This document shows positions 28,804 through 41,510 of a stretch of DNA of 64,000 bases, piece after piece. Below the pieces are notes generated by a model. That model saw only the letters and a list, made by a program, of their open reading frames with translations. It was not told the DNA's origin and made no database searches. The DNA comes from Hippophae tibetana (Eukaryota; Streptophyta; Magnoliopsida; Rosales; Elaeagnaceae). How positions within the stretch are numbered: the first letter of the stretch is position 1; the number at the start of each line of letters is the position of its first letter. Location: NCBI GenBank assembly GCA_037013495.1, contig CM072810.1, positions 71,470,449-71,534,448 of the forward strand, read 5' to 3'. Position numbers and translations under genes: made by a program.

Positions 28804-31552
28804 ATGTGCGACGAAAATTTTAAACTCTCGGTAGGTGATGTAAACGGTGTAATTTGGTTTCAAAAAAATATATTCTTAGGAATCCATGCTCTGATTATAA
28901 GAATCTTTACATGCTTCGATTTTATATATTATATTAAAAGTTCCGTCACCCGAGTCAAAGGTAAAGGCCGTGTAAAATTGGAAGAGTGATTTAACAAATG
29001 TCTTTTTTTAATACTGTAAACAGTAGAACCCATCTTCTTTTTCCCTACAATTTGTTTTATGAAGAACAAAGATTGATTGAGCGTAGAAATAAAGATTAAG
29101 AGTAAGAGACGAAGATTTAAAAAAGAACTACGAAATTAAATCCACACACGAAATCAACATCAATAAGTCCCTAAAACACCGACGTTTTGAGGAAAAAAAA
29201 CAATGAACACTCCCTTTGATGTGTCGAATACAATCATTCCATCAAGAACACTTGGAAGAAAAGTACAAATCTTGGTAAATAATATTTTCATTAATTATAA
29301 GTTCTTCCTCCATAAAAATGTTGTTGTTTTCTTATATAAGAAACAAAACCCTACCCGTAATGCAACCTTAGTGGGATATTTAGTTGTGACATGTGCTTAA
29401 TCAATCCGTAAATAATAAAAGCATAAAAATACATATGTTAAATAAGACAAATTAAATTCCACAATTCAGTAGAAACAAAATCGCTAAACATAAGAGGCTC
29501 ATAATTAAATAAAACAGAACTAATTGCTTCCCCAATTAATCTTTCCATTTGATATTCCAAATCTATCCCTTGTGAAGGATCATGAGAATCTTTGTATGAT
29601 CTATGGAATATTTGTTAGATATTGAGAACTTTAGAATTTTTTTAAACACACTCTTGGTTAGCAACTCAATCGCCCTTATGGTGGCATTGCAAAAAAACAA
29701 AAGTAAAAAAAAAGGGAATATGTGCGACGAAAATTTTAAACTCTCGGTAGGTGATGTAAACGGTGTAATTTGGTTTCAAAAAAATATATTCTTAGGAATC
29801 CATGCTCTGATTATAAGAATCTTTACATGCTTCGATTTTATATATTATATTAAAAGTTCCGTCACCCGAGTCAAAGGTAAAGGCCGTGTAAAATTGGAAG
29901 TGTGATTTAACAAATGTCTTTTTTTAATACTGTCAACAGTAGAACCCATCTTCTTTTTCCCTACAATTTGTTTTATGAAGAACAAAGATTGATTGAGCGT
30001 AGAAATAAAGATTAAGAGTAAGAGACGAAGATTTAAAAAAGAACTACGAAATTAAATCCACACACGAAATCAACATCAATAATTCCCTAAAACACTGACC
30101 TTTTGACGAAAAAAAACAATGAACACTCCCTTTGATGTGTCGAATACAATCATTCCATCAAGAACACTTGGAAGAAAAGTACAAATCTTGGTAAAAAATA
30201 TTTTCAGTAATTATAAGTTCTTCCTCCATAAAAATGTTGTTGTTTTCTTATATAAGAAACAAAACCCTACCCGTAATGCAACCTTAGTGGGATATTTAGT
30301 TGTGACATGTGCTTAATCAATCCGTAAATAATAAAAGCATAAAAATACATATGTTAAATAAGACAAATTAAATTCCACAATTCAGTAGAAACAAAATCGC
30401 TAAACATAAGAGGCTCATAATTAAATAAAACAGAACTAATTGCTTCCCCAATTAATCTTTCCATTTGATATTCCAAATCTATCCCTTGTGAAGGATCATG
30501 AGAATCTTTGTATGATCTATGGAATATTTGTTAGATATTGAGAACTTTAGAATTTTTTTAAACACACTCTTGGTTAGCAACTCAATCGCCCTTATGGTGG
30601 CATTGCAAAAAAACAAAAGTAAAAAAAAAGGGAATATGTGCGACGAAAATTTTAAACTCTCGGTAGGTGATGTAAACGGTGTAATTTGGTTTCAAAAAAA
30701 TATATTCTTAGGAATCCATGCTCTGATTATAAGAATCTTTACATGCTTCGATTTTATATATTATATTAAAAGTTCCGTCACCCGAGTCAAAGGTAAAGGC
30801 TGTGTAAAATTGGAAGTGTGATTTAACAAATGTCTTTTTTTAATACTGTCAACAGTAGAACCCATCTTCTTTTTCCCTACAATTTGTTTTATGAAGAACA
30901 AAGATTGATTGAGCGTAGAAATAAAGATTAAGAGTAAGAGACGAAGATTTAAAAAAGAACTACGAAATTAAATCCACACACGAAATCAACATCAATAATT
31001 CCCTAAAACACTGACCTTTTGACGAAAAAAAACAATGAACACTCCCTTTGATGTGTCGAATACAATCATTCCATCAAGAACACTTGGAAGAAAAGTACAA
31101 ATCTTGGTAAAAAATATTTTCATTAATTATAAGTTCTTCCTACATAAAAATGTTGTTGTTTTCTTATATAAGAAACAAAACCCTACCCGTAATGCAACCT
31201 TAGTGGGGATATTTAGTTGTGACATGTGCTTAATCAATCCGTAAATAATAAAAGCATAAAAATACGTATGATAAATAAGACAAATTAAATTCCACAATTC
31301 AGTAGAAACAAAATTGCTAAACATAAGAGGTTCATAATTAAATAAAACAGAACTAATTGCTTCCCCAATTAATCTTTCCATTTGATATTCCAAATCTATC
31401 CCTTGTGAAGGATCATGAGAATCTTTGTATGATCTATGGAATATTTGTTAGATATTGAGAACTTTAGAATTTTTTTAAACACACTCTTGGTTAGCAACTC
31501 AATCGCCCTTATGGTGGCATTGCAAAAAAACAAAAGTAAATAAAAAGGGAAT
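28804..31552. repeat. Locally homogenised monomer triplet
   Basis: Copies anchored at 28804, 29720 and 30636 share 'ggtaaaggc', where most units have 'ggtaatggc', and a shortened 'aaatgtctttttttaat'. The second and third also share 'actgtcaacagt' and 'aataattcc'. Spacing is 916-917 bp. The copy at 32473 carries the same 'gaagagtgattt' end as 28804, which gives a four-monomer (3,669-bp) offset. This is a sign of recent local duplication or conversion. Confidence 0.8.
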
Positions 31553-34500
31553 ATGTGCGACGAAAATTTTAAACTCTCGGTAGGTGATGTAAACGGTGTA
31601 ATTTGGTTTCAAAAAATTATATTCTTAGGAATCCATGCTCTGATTATAAGAATCTTTACATGCTTCGATTTTATATATTATATTAAAAGTTCCGTCACCC
31701 GAGTCAAAGGTAATGGCCGTATAAAATTGGAATTATGATTTAACAAATGTTCTTTTTTTAATACTGTAAACAGTAGAAACCATCTTCTTTTCCCCTACAA
31801 TTTGTTTTATGAAGAACAAAGATTGATTGAGCGTAGAAATAAAGATTAAGACTCAGAGACGAAGATTTAAAAAAGAACTACGAAATTAAATCCACACACG
31901 AAATCAACATCAATAAGTCCCTAAAACACCAACCTTTTGACGATAAAAAACAATGATCACTCCCTTTGATGTGTCGAATACAATCATTCCATCAAGAACA
32001 CTTGGAAGAAAAGTACAAATCTTGGTAAAAAATATTTTCATTAATTATACTAGTTCTTCCTCCATAAAAATGTTGTTGTTTTCTTATATAAGAAACAAAA
32101 CCCTACCCGTAATGCAACCTTAGTGGGGATATTTAGTTGTGACATGTGCTTAATCAATCCGTACATAATAAAAGCATAAAAATACGTATGATAAATAAGA
32201 CAAATTAAATTCCACAATTCAGTAGAAACAAAATCGCTAAACATAAGAGGCTCATAATTAAATAAAACAGAACTAATTGCTTCCCCAATTAATCTTTCCA
32301 TTTGATATTCCAAATCTATCCCTTGTGAAGGATCATGAGAATCTTTGTATGATCTATGGAATATTTGTTAGATATTGAGAACTTTAGAATTTTTTTAAAC
32401 ACACTCTTGGTTAGCAACTCAATCGCCCTTATGGTGGCATTGCAAAAAAACAAAAGTAAAAAAAAAGGGAATATGTGGGACGAAAATTTTAAACTCTCGG
32501 TAGGTGATGTAAACGGTGTAATTTGGTTTCAAAAAAATATATTCTTAGGAATCCATGCTCTGATTATAAGAATCTTTACATGCTTCGATTTTATATATTA
32601 TATTAAAAGTTCCGTCACCCGAGTCAAAGGTAAAGGCCGTGTAAAATTGGAAGAGTGATTTAACAAATGTCTTTTTTTAATACTGTAAATAGTAGAACCC
32701 ATCTTCTTTTTCCCTACAATTTGTTTTATGAAGAACAAAGATTGATTGAGCGTAGAAATAAAGATTAAGAGTAAGAGACGAAGATTTAAAAAAGAACTAC
32801 GAAATTAAATCCACACACGAAATCAACATCAATAAGTCCCTAAAACACCGACCTTTTGAGGAAAAAAAACAATGAACACTCCCTTTGATGTGTCGAATAC
32901 AATCATTCCATCAAGAACACTTGGAAGAAAAGTACAAATCTTGGTAAAAAATATTTTCATTAATTACAAGTTCTTCCTCCATAAAAATGTTGTTGTTTTC
33001 TTATATAAGAAACAAAACCCTACCCGTAATGCAACCTTAGTGGGATATTTAGTTGTGACATGTGCTTAATCAATCCGTAAATAATAAAAGCATAAAAATA
33101 CGTATGTTAAATAAGACAAATTAAATTCCACAATTCAGTAGAAACAAAATCGCTAAACATAAGAGGCTCATAATTAAATAAAACAGAACTAATTGCTTCC
33201 CCAATTAATCTTTCCATTTGATATTCCAAATCTATCCCTTGTGAAGGATCATGAGAATCTTTGTATGATCTATGGAATATTTGTTAGATATTGAGAACTT
33301 TAGACCTTTTTTAAACACACTCTTGGTTAGCAACTCAATCGCCCTTATGGTGGCATTGCAAAAAAACAAAAGTAAAAAAAAAGGGAATATGTGCGACGAA
33401 AATTTTAAACTCTCGGTAGGTGATGTAAACGGTGTAATTTGGTTTCAAAAAAATATATTCTTAGGAATCCATGCTCTGATTATAAGAATCTTTACATGCT
33501 TCGATTTTATATATTATATTAAAAGTTCCGTCACCCGAGTCAAAGGTAATGGCCGTGTAAAATTGGAATTGTGATTTAACAAATGTTCTTTTTTTAATAC
33601 TGTAAACAGTAGAACCCATCTTCTTTTTCCCTACAATTTTTTTTATGAAGAACAAAGATTGATTGAGCGTAGAAATAAAGATTAAGACTAAGAGACGAAG
33701 ATTTAAAAAAGAACTACTAAATTAAATCCACACACGAAATCAACATCAATAAGTCCCTAAAACACCGACCTTTTGACGCCAAAAAACAATGATCACTCCC
33801 TTTGATGTGTCGAATACAATCATTCCATCAAGAACACTTGGAAGAAAAGTACAAATCTTGGTAAAAAAAATATTTTCATTAATTATACTAGTTCTTCCTC
33901 CATAAAAATGTTGTTGTTTTCTTATATAAGAAACAAAACCCTACCCGTAATGCAACATTAGTGGGGATATTTAGTTGTGACATGTGCTTAATCAATCCGT
34001 ACATAATAAAAGCATAAAAATACGTATGATAAATAAGACAAATTAAATTCCACAATTCAGTAGAAACAAAATCGCTAAACATAAGAGGCTCATAATTAAA
34101 TAAAACAGAACTAATTGCTTCCCTAATTAATCTTTCCATTTTATATTCCAAATCTATCCCTTGTGAAGGATCATGAGAATCTTTGTATGATCTATGGAAT
34201 ATTTGTTAGATATTGAGAACTTTAGAATTTGTTTAAACACACTCTTGGTTAGCAACTCAATCGCCCTTATGGTGGCATTGGAAAAAAACAAAAGTAAAAA
34301 AAAAGGGAATATGTGCGACGAAAATTTTAAACTCTCGGTAGGTGATGTAAACGGTGTAATTTGGTTTCAAAAAAATATATTCTTAGGAATCCATGCTCTG
34401 ATTATAAGAATCTTTACATGCTTCGATTTTATATATTATATTAAAAGTTCCGTCACCCGAGTCAAAAGTAAAGGCCGTGTAAAATTGGAAGTGTGATTTA

Positions 34501-37500
34501 ACAAATGTCTTTTTTTAATACTGTCAACAGTAGAACCCATCTTCTTTTTCCCTACAATTTGTTTTATGAAGAACAAAGATTGATTGAGCGTAGAAATAAA
34601 GATTAAGAGTAAGAGACGAAGATTTAAAAAAGAACTACGAAATTAAATCCACACACGAAATCAACATCAATAAGTCCCTAAAACACTGACCTTTTGACGA
34701 AAAAAAACAATGAACACTCCCTTTGATGTGTCGAATACAATCATTCCATCAAGAACACTTGGAAGAAAAGTACAAATCTTGGTAAAAAATATTTTCATTA
34801 ATTATAAGTTCTTCCTCCATAAAAATGTTGTTGTTTTCTTATATAAGAAACAAAACCCTACCCGTAATGTAACCTTAGTGGGGATATTTAGTTGTGACAT
34901 GTGCTTAATCAATCCGTAAATAATAAAAGCATAAAAATACGTATGATAAATAAGACAAATTAAATTCCACAATTCAGTAGAAACAAAATCGCTAAACATA
35001 AGAGGCTCATAATTAACAAAAACAGAACTAATTGCTTCCCCAATTAATCTTTCCATTTGATATTCCAAATCTATCCCTTGTGAAGGATCATGAGAATCTT
35101 TGTATGATCTATGGAATATTTGTTAGATATTGAGAACTTTAGAATTTTTTTAAACACACTCTTGGTTAGCAACTCAATCGCCCTTATGGTGGCATTGCAA
35201 AAAAACAAAAGTAAAAAAAAAGGGAATATGTGCGACGAAAATTTTAAACTCTCGGTAGGTGATGTAAACGGTGTAATTTGGTTTCAAAAAAATATATTCT
35301 TAGGAATCCATGCTCTGATTATAAGAATCTTTACATGCTTCGATTTTATATATTATATTAAAAGTTCCGTCACCCGAGTCAAAGGTAATGGCCGTGTAAA
35401 ATTGGAATTGTGATTTAACAAATGTTCTTTTTTTATATTGTAAACAGTAGAACCCATCTTCTTTTTCCCTACAATTTTTTTTATGAAGAACAAAGATTGA
35501 TTGAGCGTAGAAATAAAGATTAAGACTAAGAGACGAAGATTTAAAAAAGAACTACTAAATTAAATCCACACACGAAATCAACATCAATAAGTCCCTAAAA
35601 CACCGACCTTTTGACGCCAAAAAACAATGAACACTCCCTTTGATGTGTCGAATACAATCATTCCATCAAGAACACTTGGAAAAAAAGTACAAAGCTTGGT
35701 AAAAAATATTTTCATTAATTATAAGTTCTTCCTCCATAAAAATGTTGTTGTTTTCTTATATAAGAAACAAAACCCTACCCGTAATGCAACCTTAGTGGGG
35801 ATATTTAGTTGTGACATGTGCTTAATCAATCCGTAAATAATAAAAGCATAAAAATACGTATGATAAATAAGACAAATTAAATTCCACAATTCAGTAGAAA
35901 CAAAATCGCTAAACATAAGAGGCTCATAATTAAATAAAATAGAACTAATTGCTTCCCCAATTAATCTTTCCATTTGATATTCCAAATCTATCACTTGTGA
36001 AGGATAATGAGAATCTTTGTATGATCTATAGAATATTTGTTAGATATTGAGAACTTTAGATTTTTTTTAAACACACTCTTGGTTAGCAACTGAATCGCCT
36101 TTATGGTGGCATTGAAAAAAAACAAAAGTAAAAAAAAAGGGAATATGTGCGACGAAAATTTTAAACTCACGGTAGGTGATGTAAACGGTGTAATTTGGTT
36201 TCAAAAAAATATATTCTTAGGAATCCATGCTCTGATTATAAGAATCTTTACATGCTTCGATTTTATATATTATATTAAAAGTTCCGTCACCCGAGTCAAA
36301 GGTAATGGCCGTATAAAATTGGAATTATGATTTAACAAATGTTCTTTTTTTAATACTGTAAACAGTAGAACCCATCTTCTTTTCCCCTACAATTTGTTTT
36401 ATGAAGAACAAAGATTGATTGAGCGTAGAAATAAAGATTAAGACTCAGAGACGAAGATTTAAAAAAGAACTACGAAATTAAATCCACACACGAAATCAAC
36501 ATCAATAAGTCCGTAAAACACCAACCTTTTGACGAAAAAAAACAATGATCACTCCCTTTGATGTGTCGAATACAATCATTCCATCAAGAACACTTGGAAG
36601 AAAAGTACAAATCTTGGTAAAAAATATTTTCATTAATTATACTAGTTCTTCCTCCATAAAAATGTTGTTGTTTTCTTATATAAGAAACAAAACCCTACCC
36701 GTAATGCAACATTAGTGGGGATATTTAGTTGTGACATGTGCTTAATCAATCCGTACATAATAAAAGCATAAAAATACGTATGATAAATAAGACAAATTAA
36801 ATTCCACAATTCAGTAGAAAGAAAATCGCTAAACATAAGAGGCTCATAATTAAATAAAACAGAACTAATTGCTTCCCCAATTAATCTTTCCATTTGATAT
36901 TCCAAATCTATCCCTTGTGAAGGATCATGAGAATTTTTGTATGATCTATGGAATATTTGTTAGATATTGAGAACTTTAGAATTTTTTTAAACACACTCTT
37001 GGTTAGCAACTCAATCGCCCTTATGGGGGCATTGCAAAAAAACAAAAGTAAAAAAAAAGGGAATATGTGCGACAAAAATTTTAAACTCTCGGTAGGTGAT
37101 GTAAACGGTGTAATTTGGTTTCAAAAAAATATATTCTTAGGAATCCATGCTCTGATTATAAGAATCTTTACATGCTTTGATTTTATATATTATATTAAAA
37201 GTTCCGTCACCCGAGTCAAAGGTAATGGCCGTGTAAAATTGGAATTGTGATTTAACAAATGTTCTTTTTTTCATACTGTAAACCGTAGAACCCATCTTCT
37301 TTTTCCCTTCAATTTTTTTTATGAAGAACAAAGATTGATTGAGTGTAGAAATAAAGATTAAGACTAAGAGACGAAGATTTAAAAAAGAACTACTAAATTA
37401 AATCCACACACGAAATCAACATCAATAAATCCCTAAAACACCGACCTTTTGACGCCAGAAAACAATGATCATTCCCTTTGATGTGTCGAATACAATCATT

Positions 37501-39406
37501 CCATCAAGAACACTTGGAAGAAAAGTACAAATCTTGGTAAAAAAATATTTTCATTAATTATACTAGTTCTTCCTCCATAAAAATGTTGTTGTTTTCTTAT
37601 ATAAGAAACAAAACCCTACCCGTAATGCAACCTTAGTGGGGATATTTAGTTGTGACATGTGCTTAATCAATCCGTACATAATAAAAGCATAAAAATACGT
37701 ATGATAAATAAGACAAATTAAATTCCACAAGTCAGTAGAAACAAAATCGCTAAACATAAGAGGCTCATAATTAAATAAAACAGAACTAATTGCTTCCCAA
37801 TTAATCTTTCCATTTGATATTCCAAATCTATCCCTTGTGAAGGATCATGAGAATCTTTGTATGATCTATAGAATATTTGTTAGATATTGAGAACTTTACA
37901 ATTTTTTTAAATACGCTCTTGGTTAGCAACTCAATCGCCCTTATGGTGGCATTGAAAAAAAAAAGTAAAAAAAAAGGGAATATGTGGGACGAAAAATTTA
38001 AACTCTCGGTAGGTGATGTAAACGGTGTAATTTGGTTTCAAAAAAATATATTCTTAGGAATCCATGCTCTGATTATAAGAATCTTTAAATGCTTCGATTT
38101 TATATATTATATCAAAAGTTCCGTCACCCGAGTCAAAGGTAATGGCCATGTAAAATTGGAATTGTGATTTAACAAATGTTCTTTTTTTAATACTGTAAAC
38201 AGTAGAACCCATCTTCATTTTCCCTACAATTTGTTTTATGAAGAACAAAGATTGATTGAGCGTAGAAATAAAGATTAAGACTAAGAGACGAAGATTTAAA
38301 AAAGAACTACTAAATTAAATCCACGCACGAAATCAACATCAATAAGTCCATAAAACACCGACCTTTTGACGCCAAAAAACAATGATCACTCCCTTTGATG
38401 TGTCGAATACAATCATTCCATCAAGAACACTTGGAAGAAAAGTACAAATCTTGGTAAAAAAATATTTTCATTAATTATACTAGTTCTTCCTCCATAAAAA
38501 TGTTGTTGTTTTCTTATATAAGAAACAAAACCCTACCCGTAATGCAACCTTAGTGGGGATATTTAGTTGTGACATGTGCTTAATCAATCCGTACATAATA
38601 AAAGCATAAAAATACGTATGATAAATAAGACAAATTAAATTCCACAATTCAGTAGAAACAAAATCGCTAAACATAAGAGGCTCATAATTAAATAAAACAG
38701 AACTAATTGCTTCCCAATTAATCTTTCCATTTGATATTCCAAATCTATCCCTTGTGAAGGATCATGAGAATCTTTGTATGATCTAGAGAATATTTGTTAG
38801 ATATTGAGAACTTTACAATTTTTTTAAATACGCTTTTGGTTAGCAACTCAATCGCCCTTATGGTGGCATTGAAAAAAAACAAAAGTAAAAAAAAGAGGGA
38901 ATATGTGGGACGAAAAATTTAAACTCTCGGTAGGTGATGTAAACGGTGTAATTTGGTTTCAAAAAAATATATTCTTAGGAATCCATGCTCTGATTATAAG
39001 AATCTTTACATGCTTTGATTTTAAATATTATATTAAAAGTTCCGTCACCCGAGTCAAAGGTAATGGCTGTGTAAAATTGGAAATGTGATTTAACAAATGT
39101 TCTTTTTTTTAATACTGTAAACAGTAGAACCCATCTTCTTTTTCCCTACAATTTTTTTATGAAGAACAAAGATTGATTGAGCGTAGAAATAAAGATTAAG
39201 ACTAAGAGACGAAGATTTTAAAAAGAACTACTAAATTAAATCCACACACGAAATCAACATCAATAAATCCCTAAAACACCGCCCTTTTGACGCCAAAAAA
39301 CAATGATCATTCCCTTTGATGTGTCGAATACAATCATTCCATCAAGAACACTTGGAAGAAAAGTACAAATCTTGGTAAAAAAATATTTTCATTAATTATA
39401 CTAGTT

Positions 39407-39411
39407 CTTCC
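39407..39411. repeat. Target site duplication, left (CTTCC)
   Basis: CTTCC immediately precedes the first TG of the 5' LTR. Intact monomers read 'agttcttcctccataaaa' here, so this is the original target with one copy kept on each side. Confidence 0.95.
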
Positions 39412-39757
39412 TGATGAGTGCTCAAAAAGCACTAAAATAACCATGATTTTATGCACATTAATTGATATAAAAATACATATATTTATATGTTTTATCATAT
39501 ATTTATATAAATTTGTCTTTTTCGGAATCACGGGTATTTTTATTGTTTTTCAGGTATTTTGGCTTAAAAACGCAATTTAAAGACTCAAACAGGAATACTT
39601 GAAGCAATACATCACAAATATATTAATAAATAAGTGGGAAAAGGTCAACAAATATGGAAATATTGGACAAAATGGGTCGAAAAGGTCAAAAATGTCAAAA
39701 AGACGAAAATCGCGCCGCCGCGCCCCACCGCCCGGCACCGCCCCAAGCAGCAGCGCG

Positions 39758-39966
39758 CGGCACTGTTCATCCACGGGTACTGTTCATCAGACTCGGCACT
39801 GTTCATGAGACGCGGCACTGTTCATCAGACTCGGCACTGTTCATGAGACGCGGCACTGTTCATCAGACTCGGCACTGTTCATCAGACGCGGCACTGTTCA
39901 TCCTCGGCACTGTTCATACCCGGTACTGTACAGCCGCGGTACTGTTCATACCCGGTACTGTGCAGC
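39758..39966 (+). repeat. CTGTTCAT minisatellite in 5' LTR
   Basis: A GC-rich island in a very AT-rich context. It contains ten copies of 'ACTGTTCAT', mostly as 'CGGCACTGTTCAT' joined by alternating spacers CAGACT, GAGACG and CAGACG, giving a basic period of 19 bp and a 38-bp double period. It ends with two CCGGTACTGT variants. It lies upstream of the TATA box and so probably in the U3 regulatory region. The function is not known; enhancer-like repetition is inference. Confidence 0.9.
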
Positions 39967-39978
39967 CGCCCCATGTCA

Positions 39979-40005
39979 TGCTGACGTCATCAAATGACGT
40001 CAGCA
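39979..40005. promoter_or_regulatory. Inverted pair of TGACGTCA (bZIP-type) sites, 5' LTR
   Basis: TGCTGACGTCAT, a CAA spacer, then ATGACGTCAGCA: a perfect 12-bp inverted repeat whose arms each hold the palindrome TGACGTCA. This core is the classic target of plant TGA/bZIP factors. It lies about 70 bp upstream of the TATA box, a sensible place for an enhancer. Actual binding is inference. Confidence 0.75.
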
Positions 40006-40071
40006 ATCAATAATACGCGTTTTTTCATTTTTTTAACATTTTTTTCTCTACTTTTTCTCTCCATCCTCACC

Positions 40072-40079
40072 TATAAATA
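40072..40079 (+). promoter_or_regulatory. TATA box of 5' LTR (TATAAATA)
   Basis: CACCTATAAATACCCC is a good plant TATA box and lies just downstream of the TGACGTCA pair. Transcription would start roughly 30 bp later, near the CTTCACTTCAAATCACACC stretch, so U3 is about 700 bp long. The start site is inferred. Confidence 0.75.
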
Positions 40080-40146
40080 CCCCCCTTCCCTTCACTTCAA
40101 ATCACACCTTAAAACCACACTTCTCTCTTCTTTCTTTCTCTCATTT

Positions 40147-40240
40147 CTTAGTTTTTTTGAGTTTTCCTTAGTTTCTTTCTTAGTTTCTAAGTTTTTCTTA
40201 GTTTCCTTCTTAGTTTTTAGTTCAATTCTCTTAGTTTTAG
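40147..40240 (+). repeat. CTTAGTTT-rich pyrimidine leader, 5' LTR
   Basis: Six CTTAGTTT motifs with T- and CTT-rich linkers follow the TATA box and would form the start of the transcript. The same stretch is at 51692-51785 in the 3' LTR. Open frames through it (for example 39994-40257 and the reverse strand) are low-complexity and not coding. Confidence 0.7.
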
Positions 40241-40852
40241 TGTTCTTCTCTTTTTGAGAGGAACTTGTAATGTTTTTGTAATAATTTAGTTTTTGATTCA
40301 ATATATGGAAGTGCAAATTCCGCTCGGAGGTTTTCTAGCAACGGGAATAGCGTCGAAGTTCTGTAAGGATTTTATTTTCTTTACAGTTATTTTTATGCTT
40401 TATTCTTACATGTTATATTCAACTTGTCTGTGGTTAAATTTAACTATGCTAGCTGTTTAGTAAAAATGATGGAATAACGACGTTGTTATGCTTGCGAAAT
40501 ATTAAATAGGTAAAAATCTTTAAAATGAATTGATTTTGTTTTTATTCAAGATTTTATATTAAGAATGTTAGAGAGAAATATATTATTTTTCATTACAAAC
40601 TTAAACCCGAAAATTAGATTTTAAGGTTTAGTTATCCGGTCTAATTTAGAGTAGTGCTCTTTTATTTGTTGGTACAATCGCCCGGTAGTTAGAGTGAAAC
40701 TCTATTTCAAAAGTTTTTATAAGAATTATTATGTGAAAATGTATTGACAACATGTTTTCAATAGTGGTTTTAAAACTTGAAAGTTAGTACTCGGATAATT
40801 AAATTCTTAAGTTTAATTTGGACACCTTGAATAATGTTTAAATTGTCTAACC

Positions 40853-40998
40853 CCACCAAAGGTGGCATTTAAATGGTTCATTTTCAATCTCTTAGAAAAA
40901 GGAATTAATTTAATTAAGCATATTAGTTATCAACCCCACCCATAGGTGTTAATTGATTTGTTTAGTTAACAAAGAATATCTAACCCCACCAAAGGTGG
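40853..40998 (+). repeat. Three ACCCCACC...GGTG hairpin motifs in LTR
   Basis: CCACC-aaa-GGTGG at 40853-40865, CACC-cata-GGTG at 40937-40948 and CCACC-aaa-GGTGG at 40986-40998, each preceded by 'aacc' or 'caacc'. They repeat with 60-85 bp spacing in the AT-rich half of the LTR; the same set occurs in the 3' LTR (about 52398-52543). They may form short RNA or DNA hairpins. Confidence 0.6.
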
Positions 40999-41492
40999 TA
41001 TTTATATAAAAAAGAGAGAATCAATAAAATATCAATTTATATCTTTAATAACCTAGTTAATATGAGCAAGCATAATTAATTTAGTTATTATATCCATAAA
41101 TACTCCGCTAATATAAATGATAAAAATTTGCATGAATATTTATTGAATCCGTATATATGTTTATTTTTAGATAATTATTTATTGAATTTGTATCTATGTT
41201 TATTTTTATGTTATTAGATTATATTTAATTAATCTGTATATATGTTTATTTTATGTTATTAGATTAGGAACACAAAAACCAAGCTATCGTGACAGGATGT
41301 TTAGGATTTAATTTCGTTTTAAAAAGTTTGAATAATAAATTAAAAACCACATACATTCCTTCCTTAGATCGACCTTGGGAGTATACTTATCATTTTCTTC
41401 GAAATGATTCGTGCACTTGCGAGAGTTTTATAAATATTAAAACCAAAGTATTTGCGAAGATCGGCGATGCCGGTTTTCGTTCATCAAGTTTT

Positions 41493-41510
41493 TGGCGCCG
41501 TTGCCGGGGA
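41493..41510 (+). other. Primer binding site, complementary to tRNA-Asp
   Basis: TGGCGCCGTTGCCGGGGA, six bases after the LTR end, is complementary to the 3' 18 nt of plant tRNA-Asp(GTC) including CCA. Initiation of minus-strand DNA from tRNA-Asp is the usual choice in Athila elements. Confidence 0.93.

Larger units (their letters stand above)
1..39411. repeat. Left satellite array, ~917-bp monomers (43 anchored copies)
   Basis: Head-to-tail tandem array of one AT-rich monomer. Using the ATG of 'atgtgcgacgaaaa' (or close variants) as anchor, copies start at 401, 1320, 2218, 3115, 4032, 4946, 5868, 6780, 7702, 8616, 9532, 10451, 11368, 12285, 13203, 14121, 15039, 15957, 16874, 17792, 18710, 19628, 20546, 21463, 22381, 23298, 24215, 25132, 26050, 26967, 27884, 28804, 29720, 30636, 31553, 32473, 33389, 34311, 35228, 36145, 37065, 37982 and 38903. 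Spacing is 897-922 bp, mostly 917-918. All copies share one orientation. The array enters from the left edge in mid-monomer and stops only at the retrotransposon. Copies differ by scattered substitutions, homopolymer length changes and a few short indels. No gene is supported inside it. The sequence shows the repeat directly; centromeric or pericentromeric location is inference. Confidence 0.98.
39412..41486 (+). repeat. 5' LTR (2,075 bp)
   Basis: The LTR begins TGATGAGTGC and ends TTCATCA, so it has the usual TG...CA ends. Its contents in order are: an AT-rich start; a GC-rich block with an array of CTGTTCAT repeats (about 39758-39966); a 12-bp inverted pair of TGACGTCA sites; a TATA box at 40072; a CTTAGTTT-rich leader; and an AT-rich second half with three 'aaccccacc' hairpins. 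It is 39 bp longer than the 3' LTR because it has one extra 38-bp double unit in the CTGTTCAT array and one extra A near 39467. Two substitutions (39661 T/A and 40472 G/T) separate the LTRs. Short open frames on both strands here are chance. Confidence 0.96.

Noticed and set aside
1..39411. Tandem array as a CRISPR-like array
   Set aside because: The unit is about 917 bp with no short repeat/unique spacer alternation and no cas-like genes; the associated element is a plant retrotransposon.
39577..39808. Arg/Pro-rich ORFs on both strands in the LTR (also 51160-51558)
   Set aside because: They are translations of the GC-rich CTGTTCAT minisatellite and its flank; several overlapping frames are open at once, typical of low-complexity repeats.
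40092..40316. Lys/Thr/Glu-rich minus-strand ORF and Ser/Phe/Leu-rich plus-strand ORF in the LTR
   Set aside because: Both come from the CTTAGTTT pyrimidine repeat and are compositional artefacts.
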